Below, in pieces: positions 55,090-64,000 of a stretch of DNA of 64,000 nucleotides. This DNA comes from JAUHXS01 sp965213575 (GTDB lineage Bacteria; Bacteroidota; Bacteroidia; Chitinophagales; JAUHXS01). The translations under genes and the position numbers were made by a program. Where the stretch lies: assembly GCA_965213575.1 (NCBI GenBank), contig CBDBZN010000007.1, positions 1-64,000 of the forward strand, in the 5' to 3' direction. The notes below the pieces were generated by a model. That model was not told the DNA's origin, made no database searches, and worked only from the letters and a program-made list of their open reading frames with translations. How positions within the stretch are numbered: position 1 is the first letter of the stretch; each line of letters starts with the position of its first letter.

Positions 55090-56004
55090 TTGATTATCTA
55101 TCTTAAAAATGAAGAAATTGATGTTAAAAAATGGGATCAATGCATACACCATTCTTTAAATGGCATAGCGTATGCTTATTCATGGTATTTAAATATTGTT
55201 GCTCCGGAATGGGAAGCTTTAATTTTAGATGATTATAAAGCAGTATTTCCATTAACTCAAAATAAAAAGTATGGATTGCATTATTTGTTTCAGCCCTTTT
55301 TTACCCAACAGCTTGGTATATTTTCACCAAATTTGCTCAATGAAAAAATTATCCGTTTGCTTTTAAATAAAATACCTAGTAAATATAGATACATAGATAT
55401 CAACTTAAATACTCAAAATACACTCACAGATTCTAAATTTTTTATTACTAAAAAAGTTACTCATCACCTAGATCTTATCGCAGATCATCAGCAAATACAG
55501 GTCGGCTATACTACTAACTTAAAACGTAATATCAAAAAAGCTAAACAGGCAAATATTCAAATTTTGAAAAATGGAAATCCTGAAGCGTTGGTTAAATTAT
55601 TTGTCAACAATCAAGGCCGGAAAATAAAAGGCCTTAAACGAAAGGATTATTTCAAATTAACACCAATTATATATGAAGCTACCTATAAAGGCATGGGAGA
55701 AACGTGGGCCGCTTATGATCAAAACAACGATTTATGTGCCGGCATATTTTTTTTAAAAAGCCATCATAAAGTGATCAGCTTAATTATTGCTTCAAACTCA
55801 ACTGCACAAAAACATGGAGCGATTGCATTTATTTTTAATTCTTTTATACAAGCATATCAAGAAAAAAACTTAACACTTGATTTTGAAGGTTCTATGATAT
55901 CAGGCATCGCCCGATTTTATAAAAGTTTTGGAGCAACAGAAGTGATTTACCAAAATATTAAGCTAAACTCGTTACCTTGGTACATAAAACTCATTAAGCA
56001 ATAA
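55090..56004 (+). CDS. GNAT-like (FemAB/BioF2 type) acyltransferase
   Basis: A 304-residue protein of the GNAT fold with two related halves, as in FemAB-like and BioF2-like proteins. The second half contains AAYDQNNDLCAGIFFL and the C-terminal LDFEGSMISGIARFYKSFGA, which resembles the conserved end of these families. The substrate is unknown. The start is a TTG two bases after the ridA stop; no ATG is in frame nearby. The gene stops directly against the CaCA antiporter start. Confidence 0.75.
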   Translation: MIIYLKNEEIDVKKWDQCIHHSLNGIAYAYSWYLNIVAPEWEALILDDYKAVFPLTQNKKYGLHYLFQPFFTQQLGIFSPNLLNEKIIRLLLNKIPSKYRYIDINLNTQNTLTDSKFFITKKVTHHLDLIADHQQIQVGYTTNLKRNIKKAKQANIQILKNGNPEALVKLFVNNQGRKIKGLKRKDYFKLTPIIYEATYKGMGETWAAYDQNNDLCAGIFFLKSHHKVISLIIASNSTAQKHGAIAFIFNSFIQAYQEKNLTLDFEGSMISGIARFYKSFGATEVIYQNIKLNSLPWYIKLIKQ

Positions 56005-56937
56005 ATGGAATATTACCTTTTAATCTTCGGGCTGGTAGCCTTAGTATTTGGAGGCGAAATATTAGTGAGAGGAGCAGTGGGAATATCTTTAAAACTACGC
56101 CTTTCCACTATGCTGGTAGGGTTAACAATTGTATCTATAGGCACTTCTGCTCCTGAATTATTAGTTAGTGTTAAAGCTGCATTAAATAATCATCCCGATA
56201 TTGCAATAGGTAACATATTAGGTTCTAATATTTGCAACTTAGGCTTAGTTTTAGGGTTAACAGGCATTGCATTTCCTTTAGTTATTAAACAAGGAACTAT
56301 AAAATTTGATTGGCCGATATTGATCGTAGCAACGGGTTTATTGAACTTATTCATTCTTGACAGAACGTTAGAGTTATGGGAAGGCATAGTATTTATAAGC
56401 CTCCTGATATGGTATATCGGCTTATTGATATATAAAAACAGAAAATATAATGAAAATAATGCAGTAGATGAAGATTTATCAACAGAGCGGAATGCGCCGC
56501 TTTGGAGAAACATATTATATATTATTGGTGGATGCGTAGCGTTAATATACGGGGCCGATTGGTTAGTAGAAGGGGCGGTAGATATTGCAAGGTCTTTTGA
56601 TATATCTGAAAGAGTTATCGCCCTCAGCTTGGTTGCTTTTGGAACTAGCATACCTGAATTAGCAACATCTTTGATAGCGGCATTTAAAAAACAAACAGAT
56701 ATTTCGGTAGGTAATCTCATTGGATCTAATATATTCAATATCCTGAGTATTTTAGGAATTACTTCAATTATTAAGACAATAGATATAAACCCGCAAATCA
56801 TCACTTTTGATATGCTCTGGGTGTTAGGTATTGCAGTTCTTTTGTTACCTCTTATGCTGATCAGGAAAAAAATTGGTGTAGTAGAGGGCTTAATCCTACT
56901 AATCACTTATGGTGTTTACATGTATTTTATCTTGTAA
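56005..56937 (+). CDS. Calcium/sodium antiporter (CaCA family)
   Basis: A 310-residue membrane protein with about ten helices in two repeats. Each repeat has the alpha motif: IGTSAPELLVSV (about 45-56) and FGTSIPELATS (about 212-222), followed by GNILGSNICN and GNLIGSNIFN. It exchanges cytosolic calcium for sodium or protons. It starts one base after the GNAT stop. Confidence 0.93.
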   Translation: MEYYLLIFGLVALVFGGEILVRGAVGISLKLRLSTMLVGLTIVSIGTSAPELLVSVKAALNNHPDIAIGNILGSNICNLGLVLGLTGIAFPLVIKQGTIKFDWPILIVATGLLNLFILDRTLELWEGIVFISLLIWYIGLLIYKNRKYNENNAVDEDLSTERNAPLWRNILYIIGGCVALIYGADWLVEGAVDIARSFDISERVIALSLVAFGTSIPELATSLIAAFKKQTDISVGNLIGSNIFNILSILGITSIIKTIDINPQIITFDMLWVLGIAVLLLPLMLIRKKIGVVEGLILLITYGVYMYFIL

Positions 56938-56941
56938 AAGT

Positions 56942-58192
56942 ATGAATGCAATTATTATAACCATTGGAGATGAGATTTTAATAGGACAGACGATTGATAC
57001 TAATTCAGCATTTATAGGAAAAGAGCTTTCAGCAATAGGTATCTCTGTAAAAGAAATTATTTCTATTTCAGATGATGAAGATCATATATTACAAACACTC
57101 GAACGTGTCCAGAATACTGCTCCTTTAGTAATGATTACTGGTGGGTTGGGCCCTACTAAAGATGATATAACTAAACACACCCTTTGCAAATATTTTAAGT
57201 CTAAGCTTGTATTTAATCAACAAACACACAGCCTTATTAAGTCTTTTTTTGAAAAGAGAGGAAAAGAATTGACTGAACGAAATGAGCAGCAAGCTTATTT
57301 GCCCGCTAATGCTATTCCGCTTTCAAATGCTGCAGGCACTGCTCCGGGCATGTGGTTTGAACGAGGTGAAACCATTTTTATATCTATGCCGGGCGTGCCT
57401 TATGAAATGCAGCAGATCCTTAAGGAATCAGTCATCCCTAAAATAAAAAGCAACTTTACCTTACCTGAAATTATTCATACATATATTCTCACAATTGGTA
57501 TCAGAGAATCATTTTTAGCGGATAAGCTAATTGATTTTGAAGAACAATTACCGAATCATATCAAGCTAGCCTATCTTCCAGGTATCGGAAAAGTAAAATT
57601 AAGACTAAGCGGGAAGGGATCCAATAAACAACAGTTAATAAAAGAAATAAATACTGAGGTAGAAAAAGTACAACAACTCATTCCTCAATATATTTACGGC
57701 TATGATGAAGATTCTATCGAAAAAATAATTGGAGAATTACTTATAAACAAAACAAAAACCGTTGGTACCGGAGAAAGTTGCACTGCCGGATTAATTGCTA
57801 ATAAATTAACTACCATCCCGGGAAGTTCGGCTTACTTTAAAGGAGGAATTGTAGCATATTCCAACACAATCAAAGAAAACCTTCTAAATGTTTCTACGAA
57901 TATTATTAATAAATATGGCGCAGTCAGCAAAGAAGTTGTGGAAGAAATGGCAAAGGGTGTGTTATCGAAATTAGATACTGCTTATGCCATTACGATCTCA
58001 GGCATCGCAGGCCCTGATGGTGGCACCGAAGAAAAACCGGTCGGAACTGTTTGGATAGCTGTAGGTGATCAACAAAACATTATTTCCAAATTATATTCCC
58101 TCAATACCGGAAATCGAATTAGAAATATGGAACTTTCTGCAAATACTGCTTTAAATATGTTTAGAAAGTTGCTTTTGGGAGAATTAGAGTAA
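56942..58192 (+). CDS. CinA-family protein (nicotinamide-nucleotide amidohydrolase)
   Basis: A 416-residue two-domain CinA. The N-terminal molybdopterin-binding-like domain (COG1058; IITIGDEILIGQTIDTNSAF) covers about 1-250. The C-terminal domain is the PncC-type NMN amidase with the catalytic serine in TGESCTAGLIA and SGIAGPDGGTEEKPVGTVW. It recycles pyridine nucleotides and is linked to DNA damage/competence in some species. I chose the ATG at 56942, four bases after the antiporter stop; the ORF itself is open further up. Confidence 0.93.
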   Translation: MNAIIITIGDEILIGQTIDTNSAFIGKELSAIGISVKEIISISDDEDHILQTLERVQNTAPLVMITGGLGPTKDDITKHTLCKYFKSKLVFNQQTHSLIKSFFEKRGKELTERNEQQAYLPANAIPLSNAAGTAPGMWFERGETIFISMPGVPYEMQQILKESVIPKIKSNFTLPEIIHTYILTIGIRESFLADKLIDFEEQLPNHIKLAYLPGIGKVKLRLSGKGSNKQQLIKEINTEVEKVQQLIPQYIYGYDEDSIEKIIGELLINKTKTVGTGESCTAGLIANKLTTIPGSSAYFKGGIVAYSNTIKENLLNVSTNIINKYGAVSKEVVEEMAKGVLSKLDTAYAITISGIAGPDGGTEEKPVGTVWIAVGDQQNIISKLYSLNTGNRIRNMELSANTALNMFRKLLLGELE

Positions 58193-58205
58193 GGAAGGTA
58201 AGGTC

Positions 58206-60530
58206 TTAATTTACAATTAAAAACTTAGTCACGAAGCGATCTTCTCCAAACTCATCGGTAGTAAATACTAAATACACGCCGGTTTTTGCTTTTTTCCCGT
58301 CGTAATCAAATCCATCCCATGTGGCTTGGCCACCATCTGCAGTAGTTTCATAGATTAACGTACCGCCGATATCAGTTACTTTTGTAATGGCATTTCTAAC
58401 CAAGCCTTTAATAGCCACTACCCCGTCATAATCTTCTCTGACCGGATTGGGATAAACATAAACTTCTCCGTGCGTTAATTCTCCTTCAGTAGCAGTACCT
58501 TTATATGAAATAATACCTTTATCTGTTCCTATAAAAACTTCTCCCGATACTCCATCTACAGCAATAGCATTGATGCTATTCGACAAAAGCGGACTGTTAT
58601 CTACATTGAAATAATTGATAGTTTCAGTACCATCTTCAGATAAAAGCCATACACCATTAGTAGTTCCAACCCATTTCCTATTAGCTCCATCAACAGCAAT
58701 ATCATTGACAATTTCTGTTTCTAATAAATAGCCGGCAACGCCATCTTGTTCTACTAAAACTTGTTGTGCATCACACCCTTCGCTGGAGAAAACTTGCCCG
58801 GGACAATAATACACTGCTATTCCAAGGTCTGTACCTACCCATATTTCACCATCCAAGTCTTTTCTTATGCAATTTACATTAATAGTAGGCAATCCTCCCG
58901 CTCCTAAGCCTGTTTTCATTCGTTTAAATTGATCATCTGACTTATCTTCCAGATCATCTCCGTGATCAAATACCATAATTCCCTCTCTCTTAGCCAATAC
59001 AACCCACTTTTGATTATAATCATCAATGACAATATCGCTAACACTATTTTCAGCCCAAGTAAATGGAGGTTTATAAGCATACCAATTATTAGCCGGTGTT
59101 TTCACTACCAGCGGTTCAGGAGAACCATAATTTGCGATCCATAGATTATTTTCATTATCAAAAGCCAGTCCTGCCGTACGGTAAGAGCCCGGGTCGCCAA
59201 CCATATCTTGTAATCCCGAATTTTGTTTATACACTTTTACTACTTCCCCATTATAAAATTCTAACAATCCGCCCCCGTAAGAAGCAGCAAATACATGATC
59301 ATCTACCGGATTTACAGCAACAGAAATAAAATCAAAAACGGTATCCATTGCAGGATGATTGTACACATTATAAGTACCCCAATATCCATAATTAAAGCTA
59401 AATAACCCATCAAAATTAAATTGATAATTCCAGGAATTATCCCTACTCCCGGGCGCTACCCATAATTCATTGTTTAGAATAAAAATATCTGTAACATTAG
59501 ATGTTCCCGGCCCACCCGGCTGAATTTTCTGAACACTATTAGAAGTCACTTTTAATAATCCGCCAAACAAATCCGCTACCCAAATTGTACCATTTTCATC
59601 TCTTACGGCATGCTGTGGCCGCCCTAACTTTTCTGAATCGGCAACTTCTGCTATAACCTGATCATCGATCGTAATAATTCTACTATTTGAAATTTCTCCT
59701 ACCGAATCTTTTTCTATCTCTACCACTATCAAAGTATTATCATCACTAGTAATATTTTGAACAAAATAATTTGGATCGGCATAAAAGAAACTCCATGATG
59801 CTTCATCATATCTGAATATACTGTCATTGATCAAAACATACGGAATTGATTGATGATTAATGACTATAGAAGCTACTCCGGCAGGAAGCCCATTAACAGA
59901 ATCTTGTAATATCCAATTATTGTAATTAGCTATGTTAGCAGAATTTAAAGCGGCTTTTTTAACGCCATCTTCTGTAGCAGCATAAATGAAATCTCCTTCG
60001 ATAGTAGTCATATAAACATTTATTTTGGAAGCATCAGCTCCAATGTAATAAGTGTCTTTGATTTCCATTTTAGCTAAATCGACTACCACAATTCCAAAAC
60101 CACAAGATAAATATGCCAAGTTTTTATTGAAATAAATATGATTGATGGCTTTATTCCCGATGATAGATGATCGTTTAATATCTGATATATTAACTACTTT
60201 ATTTCCTGCTATAATGTCTAGATTACTGTTGTTATAAGCTACTGCAAGAAGATCATTTTGGATGGAATAGTTTATAGTACTTATGCCTACATCATTTAGT
60301 AAATTAGTTTTGTCTAATCTGCTGATAGAATTATCCTTTTTATTAAAAGAAAAAACAGCATTTTCTGTAGCACAATATACTATATCAGTCGCTAAAGCAA
60401 CTTCAGACCCTTTTTTATAAGGCAAATGAGATCGCCATTGTCCGATATTTATGTCTTTTATGTCTTCCTGGGCAACGCTGCATTTAATTAGAAAAAATAA
60501 ATTGAAAAGAAAAATTACTGCGATGCGCAT
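58206..60530 (-). CDS. porZ: PorZ-like T9SS protein (two-component-type beta-propeller with sorting tail)
   Basis: A 774-residue protein. Signal peptide about 1-20; then IGQWRSHLPYKKGSEVALA and repeated propeller blades (IVYCATENAVFSFNKKD, KWVGTTNGVWLLSEDG, VFIGTDKGIISYKG), which form two propellers as in PorZ. The tail VYPNPVREDYDGVVAIKG ends with KFLIVN and is a type A sorting domain. In T9SS bacteria PorZ sits on the cell surface in the attachment complex that joins cargo to A-LPS. The PorZ call rests on N-terminal similarity; other por genes are not in the window. Divergent from the RND exporter gene. Confidence 0.82.
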   Translation of the reverse strand: MRIAVIFLFNLFFLIKCSVAQEDIKDINIGQWRSHLPYKKGSEVALATDIVYCATENAVFSFNKKDNSISRLDKTNLLNDVGISTINYSIQNDLLAVAYNNSNLDIIAGNKVVNISDIKRSSIIGNKAINHIYFNKNLAYLSCGFGIVVVDLAKMEIKDTYYIGADASKINVYMTTIEGDFIYAATEDGVKKAALNSANIANYNNWILQDSVNGLPAGVASIVINHQSIPYVLINDSIFRYDEASWSFFYADPNYFVQNITSDDNTLIVVEIEKDSVGEISNSRIITIDDQVIAEVADSEKLGRPQHAVRDENGTIWVADLFGGLLKVTSNSVQKIQPGGPGTSNVTDIFILNNELWVAPGSRDNSWNYQFNFDGLFSFNYGYWGTYNVYNHPAMDTVFDFISVAVNPVDDHVFAASYGGGLLEFYNGEVVKVYKQNSGLQDMVGDPGSYRTAGLAFDNENNLWIANYGSPEPLVVKTPANNWYAYKPPFTWAENSVSDIVIDDYNQKWVVLAKREGIMVFDHGDDLEDKSDDQFKRMKTGLGAGGLPTINVNCIRKDLDGEIWVGTDLGIAVYYCPGQVFSSEGCDAQQVLVEQDGVAGYLLETEIVNDIAVDGANRKWVGTTNGVWLLSEDGTETINYFNVDNSPLLSNSINAIAVDGVSGEVFIGTDKGIISYKGTATEGELTHGEVYVYPNPVREDYDGVVAIKGLVRNAITKVTDIGGTLIYETTADGGQATWDGFDYDGKKAKTGVYLVFTTDEFGEDRFVTKFLIVN

Positions 60531-60658
60531 TTTTTATGTTTGATGCAAAGTTGATACTTTTTCCTAGAACGGGCAAAATACAACTAATGTTGTACATTAT
60601 TTATGTATATTTACGCACTTTATCAAGCTAAAAGCAGAGGACGTACAAATTACTTTTT

Positions 60659-63067
60659 ATGTGGCAGAGTATAGCAAGATTTATTTTAAAATACAGGCTA
60701 TTTTTTTTAATAATTTTGGCATTAGCCACCGCTTTTATGGCTTACAAGGGCCAGGATATACAAATGTCTTACGACTTTGCAAAAGTCATCCCTGAAGACG
60801 ATCCTATTTATGTAAATTATAAAGAATTTCAAAAAAAGTTTGGCGAAGACGGCAATGTGATGGTACTAGCTGTTGAGTCTAAGGATATATTTAAATTAAA
60901 TTTTTTTAATGACTGGTATGAATTAGGCAATGAGATCAAAGAAGTTGACGGAATAGAAAAAGTACTTTCTATACCACATTCCTTTACTTTAAATAAGGAC
61001 AAAGAGCAGAAAAATTTTCAAGTTAACCAACTGGTAACTAGAAAATTAAACTCACAAGCTGAATTAGATTCTATTAAACAGATTTTTAAAAATCTTCCAT
61101 TCTACCGAAGGCTATTATATATAGAAGATAAAAATGTTTCTTTGATGGCTGTCACTTTTAACAAAGCTATGCTTGATTCAAAAGATAGGATTGATATCGT
61201 AGACAATGTCAATAAAATAGCACATAAATTCGAAGAAAAGTATGACGTAGAGGTTCGAAAATCTGGCTTACCATTTATGAGGACTATTAATGTTAAGCTC
61301 ATCTCCTCAGAGCTTAAATTGTTTGTTATACTTGCATTATGTTTTACAGCGCTTGTATTATTTATTCTTTTCAGAAATTTATATGCGGTAGTTTTCCCTC
61401 TACTCGTTGTAATGATCAGTGTTGTTTGGTCTATCGGGATCATTGTTTTACTAGGATATAAAATTACCTTATTAACGGGCTTGATTCCTTCCTTAATCGT
61501 GGTGATCGGTATACCGAACTGTGTATATATCATAAATAAATTTCATGCTGAATACAAAAAGCATAAAGAAAAACATGCAGCTGTTCAAAAAGTAATTGAG
61601 AAAATCGGGTATGTAACTTTATTTACTAATCTTACCACTGCCACAGGATTTGGAGTATTTTATTTTACCCATAGTAAAATTTTGAGTGAGTTTGGCTTAG
61701 TGGCAAGTTTAAATGTCTTAAGCACATTTTTTATTTCAATTATTGCCATACCTCTTCTTTTTAGCTATTTACCCAGCCCGAGCGAAAAACATATTGACCA
61801 TTTAGATTCTCCGTTATTCAATCGGTTATTGGAGATATTTAACTATTGGGCACGGCATAAGCGGAAGCATGTATATATTATAACTATCATTATAACTGTA
61901 ATCTCACTTTTTGGCATAACCAAATTAAAAACTACCGGTTATATGTTTGATGATCTTCCTAAAGACACTAGAGAGTATAGAGATTTAAGTTTTATATCTG
62001 GCGCACTAAACGGAGTAACGCCATTTGAGATATTAATCGACACTAAGAAAAAAGGCAAAGCCACTCAATTATCTACTTTAAATAAGATCAATCAGGTACA
62101 AGATTCTCTAGAAGCATTAAATGCTTTTTCTCGGCCTTTTTCTATTGTAGAAGGTATTAAATTTGCCAATCAGTCCTTTTTTAACGGCTCTCCTTCTCAG
62201 TATCGGCTACCTAATAGCATGGAAAAAAACTTTGTCTACTCCTATCTTGCTAAAACTAACAGTGAAAGTGATTTAATGAACGCATTTATCGATACAAATC
62301 AACAAACTGCCAGGATAAGCTTGCAAATGAAAGATATAGGCTCCCACCAATTAAGGCCTTTCTTAGCGAAAGTACAAACCACCGTAAATAATGTATTAGA
62401 CACAGCAAAATATGATGTCACCTATACAGGTACTAGCTTAGTAGTGATGGAAGGAAATAAGTTTTTGATCAACGGATTGGTCAATAGTGTATTTTTAGCA
62501 TTTATTATTATAGCGATCTTAATGGGCTTCCTCTTTCAGTCATTCAGAATGTTATTAATATCTATGCTGCCTAACACTATTCCTTTATTGTGCACAGCCG
62601 GCATTATGGGATATTTCAATATTCCTTTAAAGCCTTCTACTGTACTTATATTTAGTATTGCATTTGGTATTTCAGTAGATGACACCATCCACTTTTTAGC
62701 TAAATACAAACAAGAACTTTTTAGGCATAAATGGGATATTAAAAAAACAGTATCCATTTCTTTATTTGAAACCGGGCACAGCATGCTATATACATCCATT
62801 ATACTTTTTTTCGGTTTTATAGTGTTTACGGCTTCTGATTTCAACGGGACTGTTAACCTAGGGCTACTCTCTTCCATAACTCTAGTCATTGCCATGATGA
62901 CAAACTTAATTCTACTCCCTTCTTTACTTTTATCTTTTAAGAATTTTCTGGATAGAAAAGCGTTAAAACAAGAGACAATTATTCGAGTATTTGACGAGGA
63001 AATAGATATACAATTAGACAAGTTGGATTTTAAGAAAAAAGATGCACCTTCAACAGATGAAAAATAA
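60659..63067 (+). CDS. RND-superfamily exporter (MMPL/HAE3-type)
   Basis: An 802-residue membrane protein in the RND fold: TM1 near the N-terminus, a periplasmic loop, five helices at about 215-370, then the same arrangement again (TM7 about 395-415, helices about 620-780). The second half has FGISVDDTIHFLAKYK, the family signature near TM10. Related proteins export lipids, hopanoids or antibiotics, some with a lipid carrier; the substrate is unknown. No membrane fusion or outer-membrane channel gene is adjacent. The end overlaps the ileS start by 11 bases. Confidence 0.88.
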   Translation: MWQSIARFILKYRLFFLIILALATAFMAYKGQDIQMSYDFAKVIPEDDPIYVNYKEFQKKFGEDGNVMVLAVESKDIFKLNFFNDWYELGNEIKEVDGIEKVLSIPHSFTLNKDKEQKNFQVNQLVTRKLNSQAELDSIKQIFKNLPFYRRLLYIEDKNVSLMAVTFNKAMLDSKDRIDIVDNVNKIAHKFEEKYDVEVRKSGLPFMRTINVKLISSELKLFVILALCFTALVLFILFRNLYAVVFPLLVVMISVVWSIGIIVLLGYKITLLTGLIPSLIVVIGIPNCVYIINKFHAEYKKHKEKHAAVQKVIEKIGYVTLFTNLTTATGFGVFYFTHSKILSEFGLVASLNVLSTFFISIIAIPLLFSYLPSPSEKHIDHLDSPLFNRLLEIFNYWARHKRKHVYIITIIITVISLFGITKLKTTGYMFDDLPKDTREYRDLSFISGALNGVTPFEILIDTKKKGKATQLSTLNKINQVQDSLEALNAFSRPFSIVEGIKFANQSFFNGSPSQYRLPNSMEKNFVYSYLAKTNSESDLMNAFIDTNQQTARISLQMKDIGSHQLRPFLAKVQTTVNNVLDTAKYDVTYTGTSLVVMEGNKFLINGLVNSVFLAFIIIAILMGFLFQSFRMLLISMLPNTIPLLCTAGIMGYFNIPLKPSTVLIFSIAFGISVDDTIHFLAKYKQELFRHKWDIKKTVSISLFETGHSMLYTSIILFFGFIVFTASDFNGTVNLGLLSSITLVIAMMTNLILLPSLLLSFKNFLDRKALKQETIIRVFDEEIDIQLDKLDFKKKDAPSTDEK

Positions 63068-64000
63068 ATATCAAGAAGTTAAATCCCTCAACTTACCTGC
63101 TGTAGACAAAGAAATTTTATCCTTTTGGGAAGATCAACATATTTTCAAAAAGAGTATTCAAAATAGGGCTGAGAATAAGCCTTTTGTCTTTTATGAAGGC
63201 CCGCCTTCTGCTAATGGCATGCCGGGCATTCATCACGTAATGGCAAGAACTATTAAAGATATTTTTTGCCGGTATAAAACACTACAGGGCTACAAAGTAG
63301 AGCGAAAAGGCGGCTGGGATACGCACGGATTACCCGTAGAATTGGGTGTAGAGAAGTCACTAAACATTACCAAAGAAGATATTGGTAAAAAAATCTCTAT
63401 TGCAAAGTATAACGACACTTGCCGGACAGAGGTAATGAAATATAAGAATATATGGGACGACCTCACTATAAAAATGGGATATTGGGTTGATTTAGACAAA
63501 CCTTATATCACTTTCGATAATGATTATATAGAATCGGTTTGGCATCTTCTAAAAAAATTCTTTGATAAAGATCTTTTATATAAAGGATACACTATTCAAC
63601 CTTACTCTCCTGCAGCAGGAACGGGCTTGAGCTCACATGAGTTAAATCAACCGGGCTGTTATAAAAATGTTAAAGACACCTCCATCACCGCGCAATTTAA
63701 AGTGTCCGATACCAATCATCCGATTGGTAAAGAATTAGCCAAACTGGGGGAAGTATTTCTTTTAGCCTGGACCACCACTCCTTGGACCCTTCCTTCTAAT
63801 GCTGCACTCGCTGTTGGAAAAAAAATTAGTTATGAACTAATTGCCACATACAATCCATATACTTATTTACCAATCAACGTAATTATTGCAAAGGATTTAG
63901 TTGGCAAGTATTTCAAAGCAGATGCTGAGCAAAATGACTTATCAGGATATATAGAAGGTAATAAAACATTACCATGGAAAAGAATAAAATCTTTTTCCGG
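63057..64000 (+). CDS. ileS: Isoleucyl-tRNA synthetase (partial, cut by window edge)
   Basis: The N-terminal 314 codons of a class I synthetase that charges tRNA-Ile. The HIGH-type motif is in PPSANGMPGIHHVMAR (about 50-65), followed by RKGGWDTHGLPVELGVEK. The editing (CP1) domain begins near TTPWTLPSNAALAVG (about 240-254). The KMSKS and anticodon regions lie beyond the window. I prefer the ATG at 63057 (MKNKYQEVKSLNLP); an in-frame ATG at 63042 is possible. Both lie inside the end of the RND gene, which suggests translational coupling. Confidence 0.95.
   Translation, partial: MKNKYQEVKSLNLPAVDKEILSFWEDQHIFKKSIQNRAENKPFVFYEGPPSANGMPGIHHVMARTIKDIFCRYKTLQGYKVERKGGWDTHGLPVELGVEKSLNITKEDIGKKISIAKYNDTCRTEVMKYKNIWDDLTIKMGYWVDLDKPYITFDNDYIESVWHLLKKFFDKDLLYKGYTIQPYSPAAGTGLSSHELNQPGCYKNVKDTSITAQFKVSDTNHPIGKELAKLGEVFLLAWTTTPWTLPSNAALAVGKKISYELIATYNPYTYLPINVIIAKDLVGKYFKADAEQNDLSGYIEGNKTLPWKRIKSFS

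Noticed and set aside
56190..56906. 238-residue minus-strand ORF opposite the CaCA antiporter gene
   Set aside because: The plus frame has clear CaCA motifs and operon spacing; the antisense frame shows no family signature.
56909..56941. Upstream extension of cinA
   Set aside because: It would overlap the antiporter gene and add residues not typical of CinA; the ATG at 56942 follows the antiporter stop closely and gives MNAIIITIGDE.

Overview
The window is a 64 kb piece of an AT-rich bacterial chromosome from the Bacteroidota. Three things support this. There are type IX secretion genes and cargo: a PorZ-like protein, a gliding-type C-terminal domain and several T9SS sorting tails. Typical Bacteroidota families are present (DUF6913, DUF4197, DUF4856, an HTTM protein, RelA-Fur-PurA order). 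Promoter elements of the form TAnnTTTG occur upstream of several genes. No phage, transposase, CRISPR array or plasmid gene is visible. Most genes are housekeeping, in short operons on both strands. I cannot name a genus from the sequence alone.

Layout. 1-6.1 kb: edge of a DUF1328 gene, an rpoN / PAP2-like / PaaG-like operon (minus), then asnS and kbl (plus). 6.1-11 kb: tatC and a surface polysaccharide set (O-antigen ligase-like, Wzz-like, Wzx-like; minus), facing a GT4 glycosyltransferase, a polyprenyl diphosphate synthase, an EamA transporter and sufE (11-14.5 kb, plus). 14.5-17.9 kb: a large T9SS-secreted SBBP-repeat protein and a small MORN-like protein. 18-20.5 kb: accA, DUF6913, dapA. 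20.5-26.8 kb: a four-gene iron-uptake-like operon (DUF4856 lipoprotein, imelysin-like, HTTM, TonB receptor) behind a promoter that overlaps a perfect 10-bp inverted repeat. 26.9-32.4 kb: a Y-family polymerase, a PfpI / thiamine-binding / LD-carboxypeptidase operon, a broken metG and tRNA-Arg(CCT). 32.5-33.1 kb: a tandemly duplicated, hairpin-rich intergenic unit. 33-38.8 kb: envelope and lipoprotein genes. 38.8-44.5 kb: asparaginase-domain protein, ABC exporter, rnhA, a repeat-bearing secreted protein, gcdH-like, folB, tRNA-Cys. 44.5-48.6 kb: lipoproteins, a T9SS subtilase, a CDF transporter. 48.9-54.6 kb: relA/spoT, fur, a STAS protein, purA and a frameshifted pabB. 54.7-64 kb: ridA, GNAT, CaCA antiporter, cinA, porZ, an RND exporter and the start of ileS.

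The most notable observations concern repeats and reading frames. Seven-base-periodic arrays sit inside metG (three places) and the HTTM gene. One metG array is exactly 56 bp (eight heptads); removing it restores both the reading frame and a normal MetRS sequence. pabB starts at an ATGA overlap with purA but needs a -1 shift at a run of nine A. A roughly 280-bp unit carrying a transcription terminator, several conserved hairpins and a copy of the last codons of the neighbouring T9SS gene is present twice in tandem. The iron locus has an unusually complete promoter-operator arrangement that the Fur protein encoded about 25 kb away could read.
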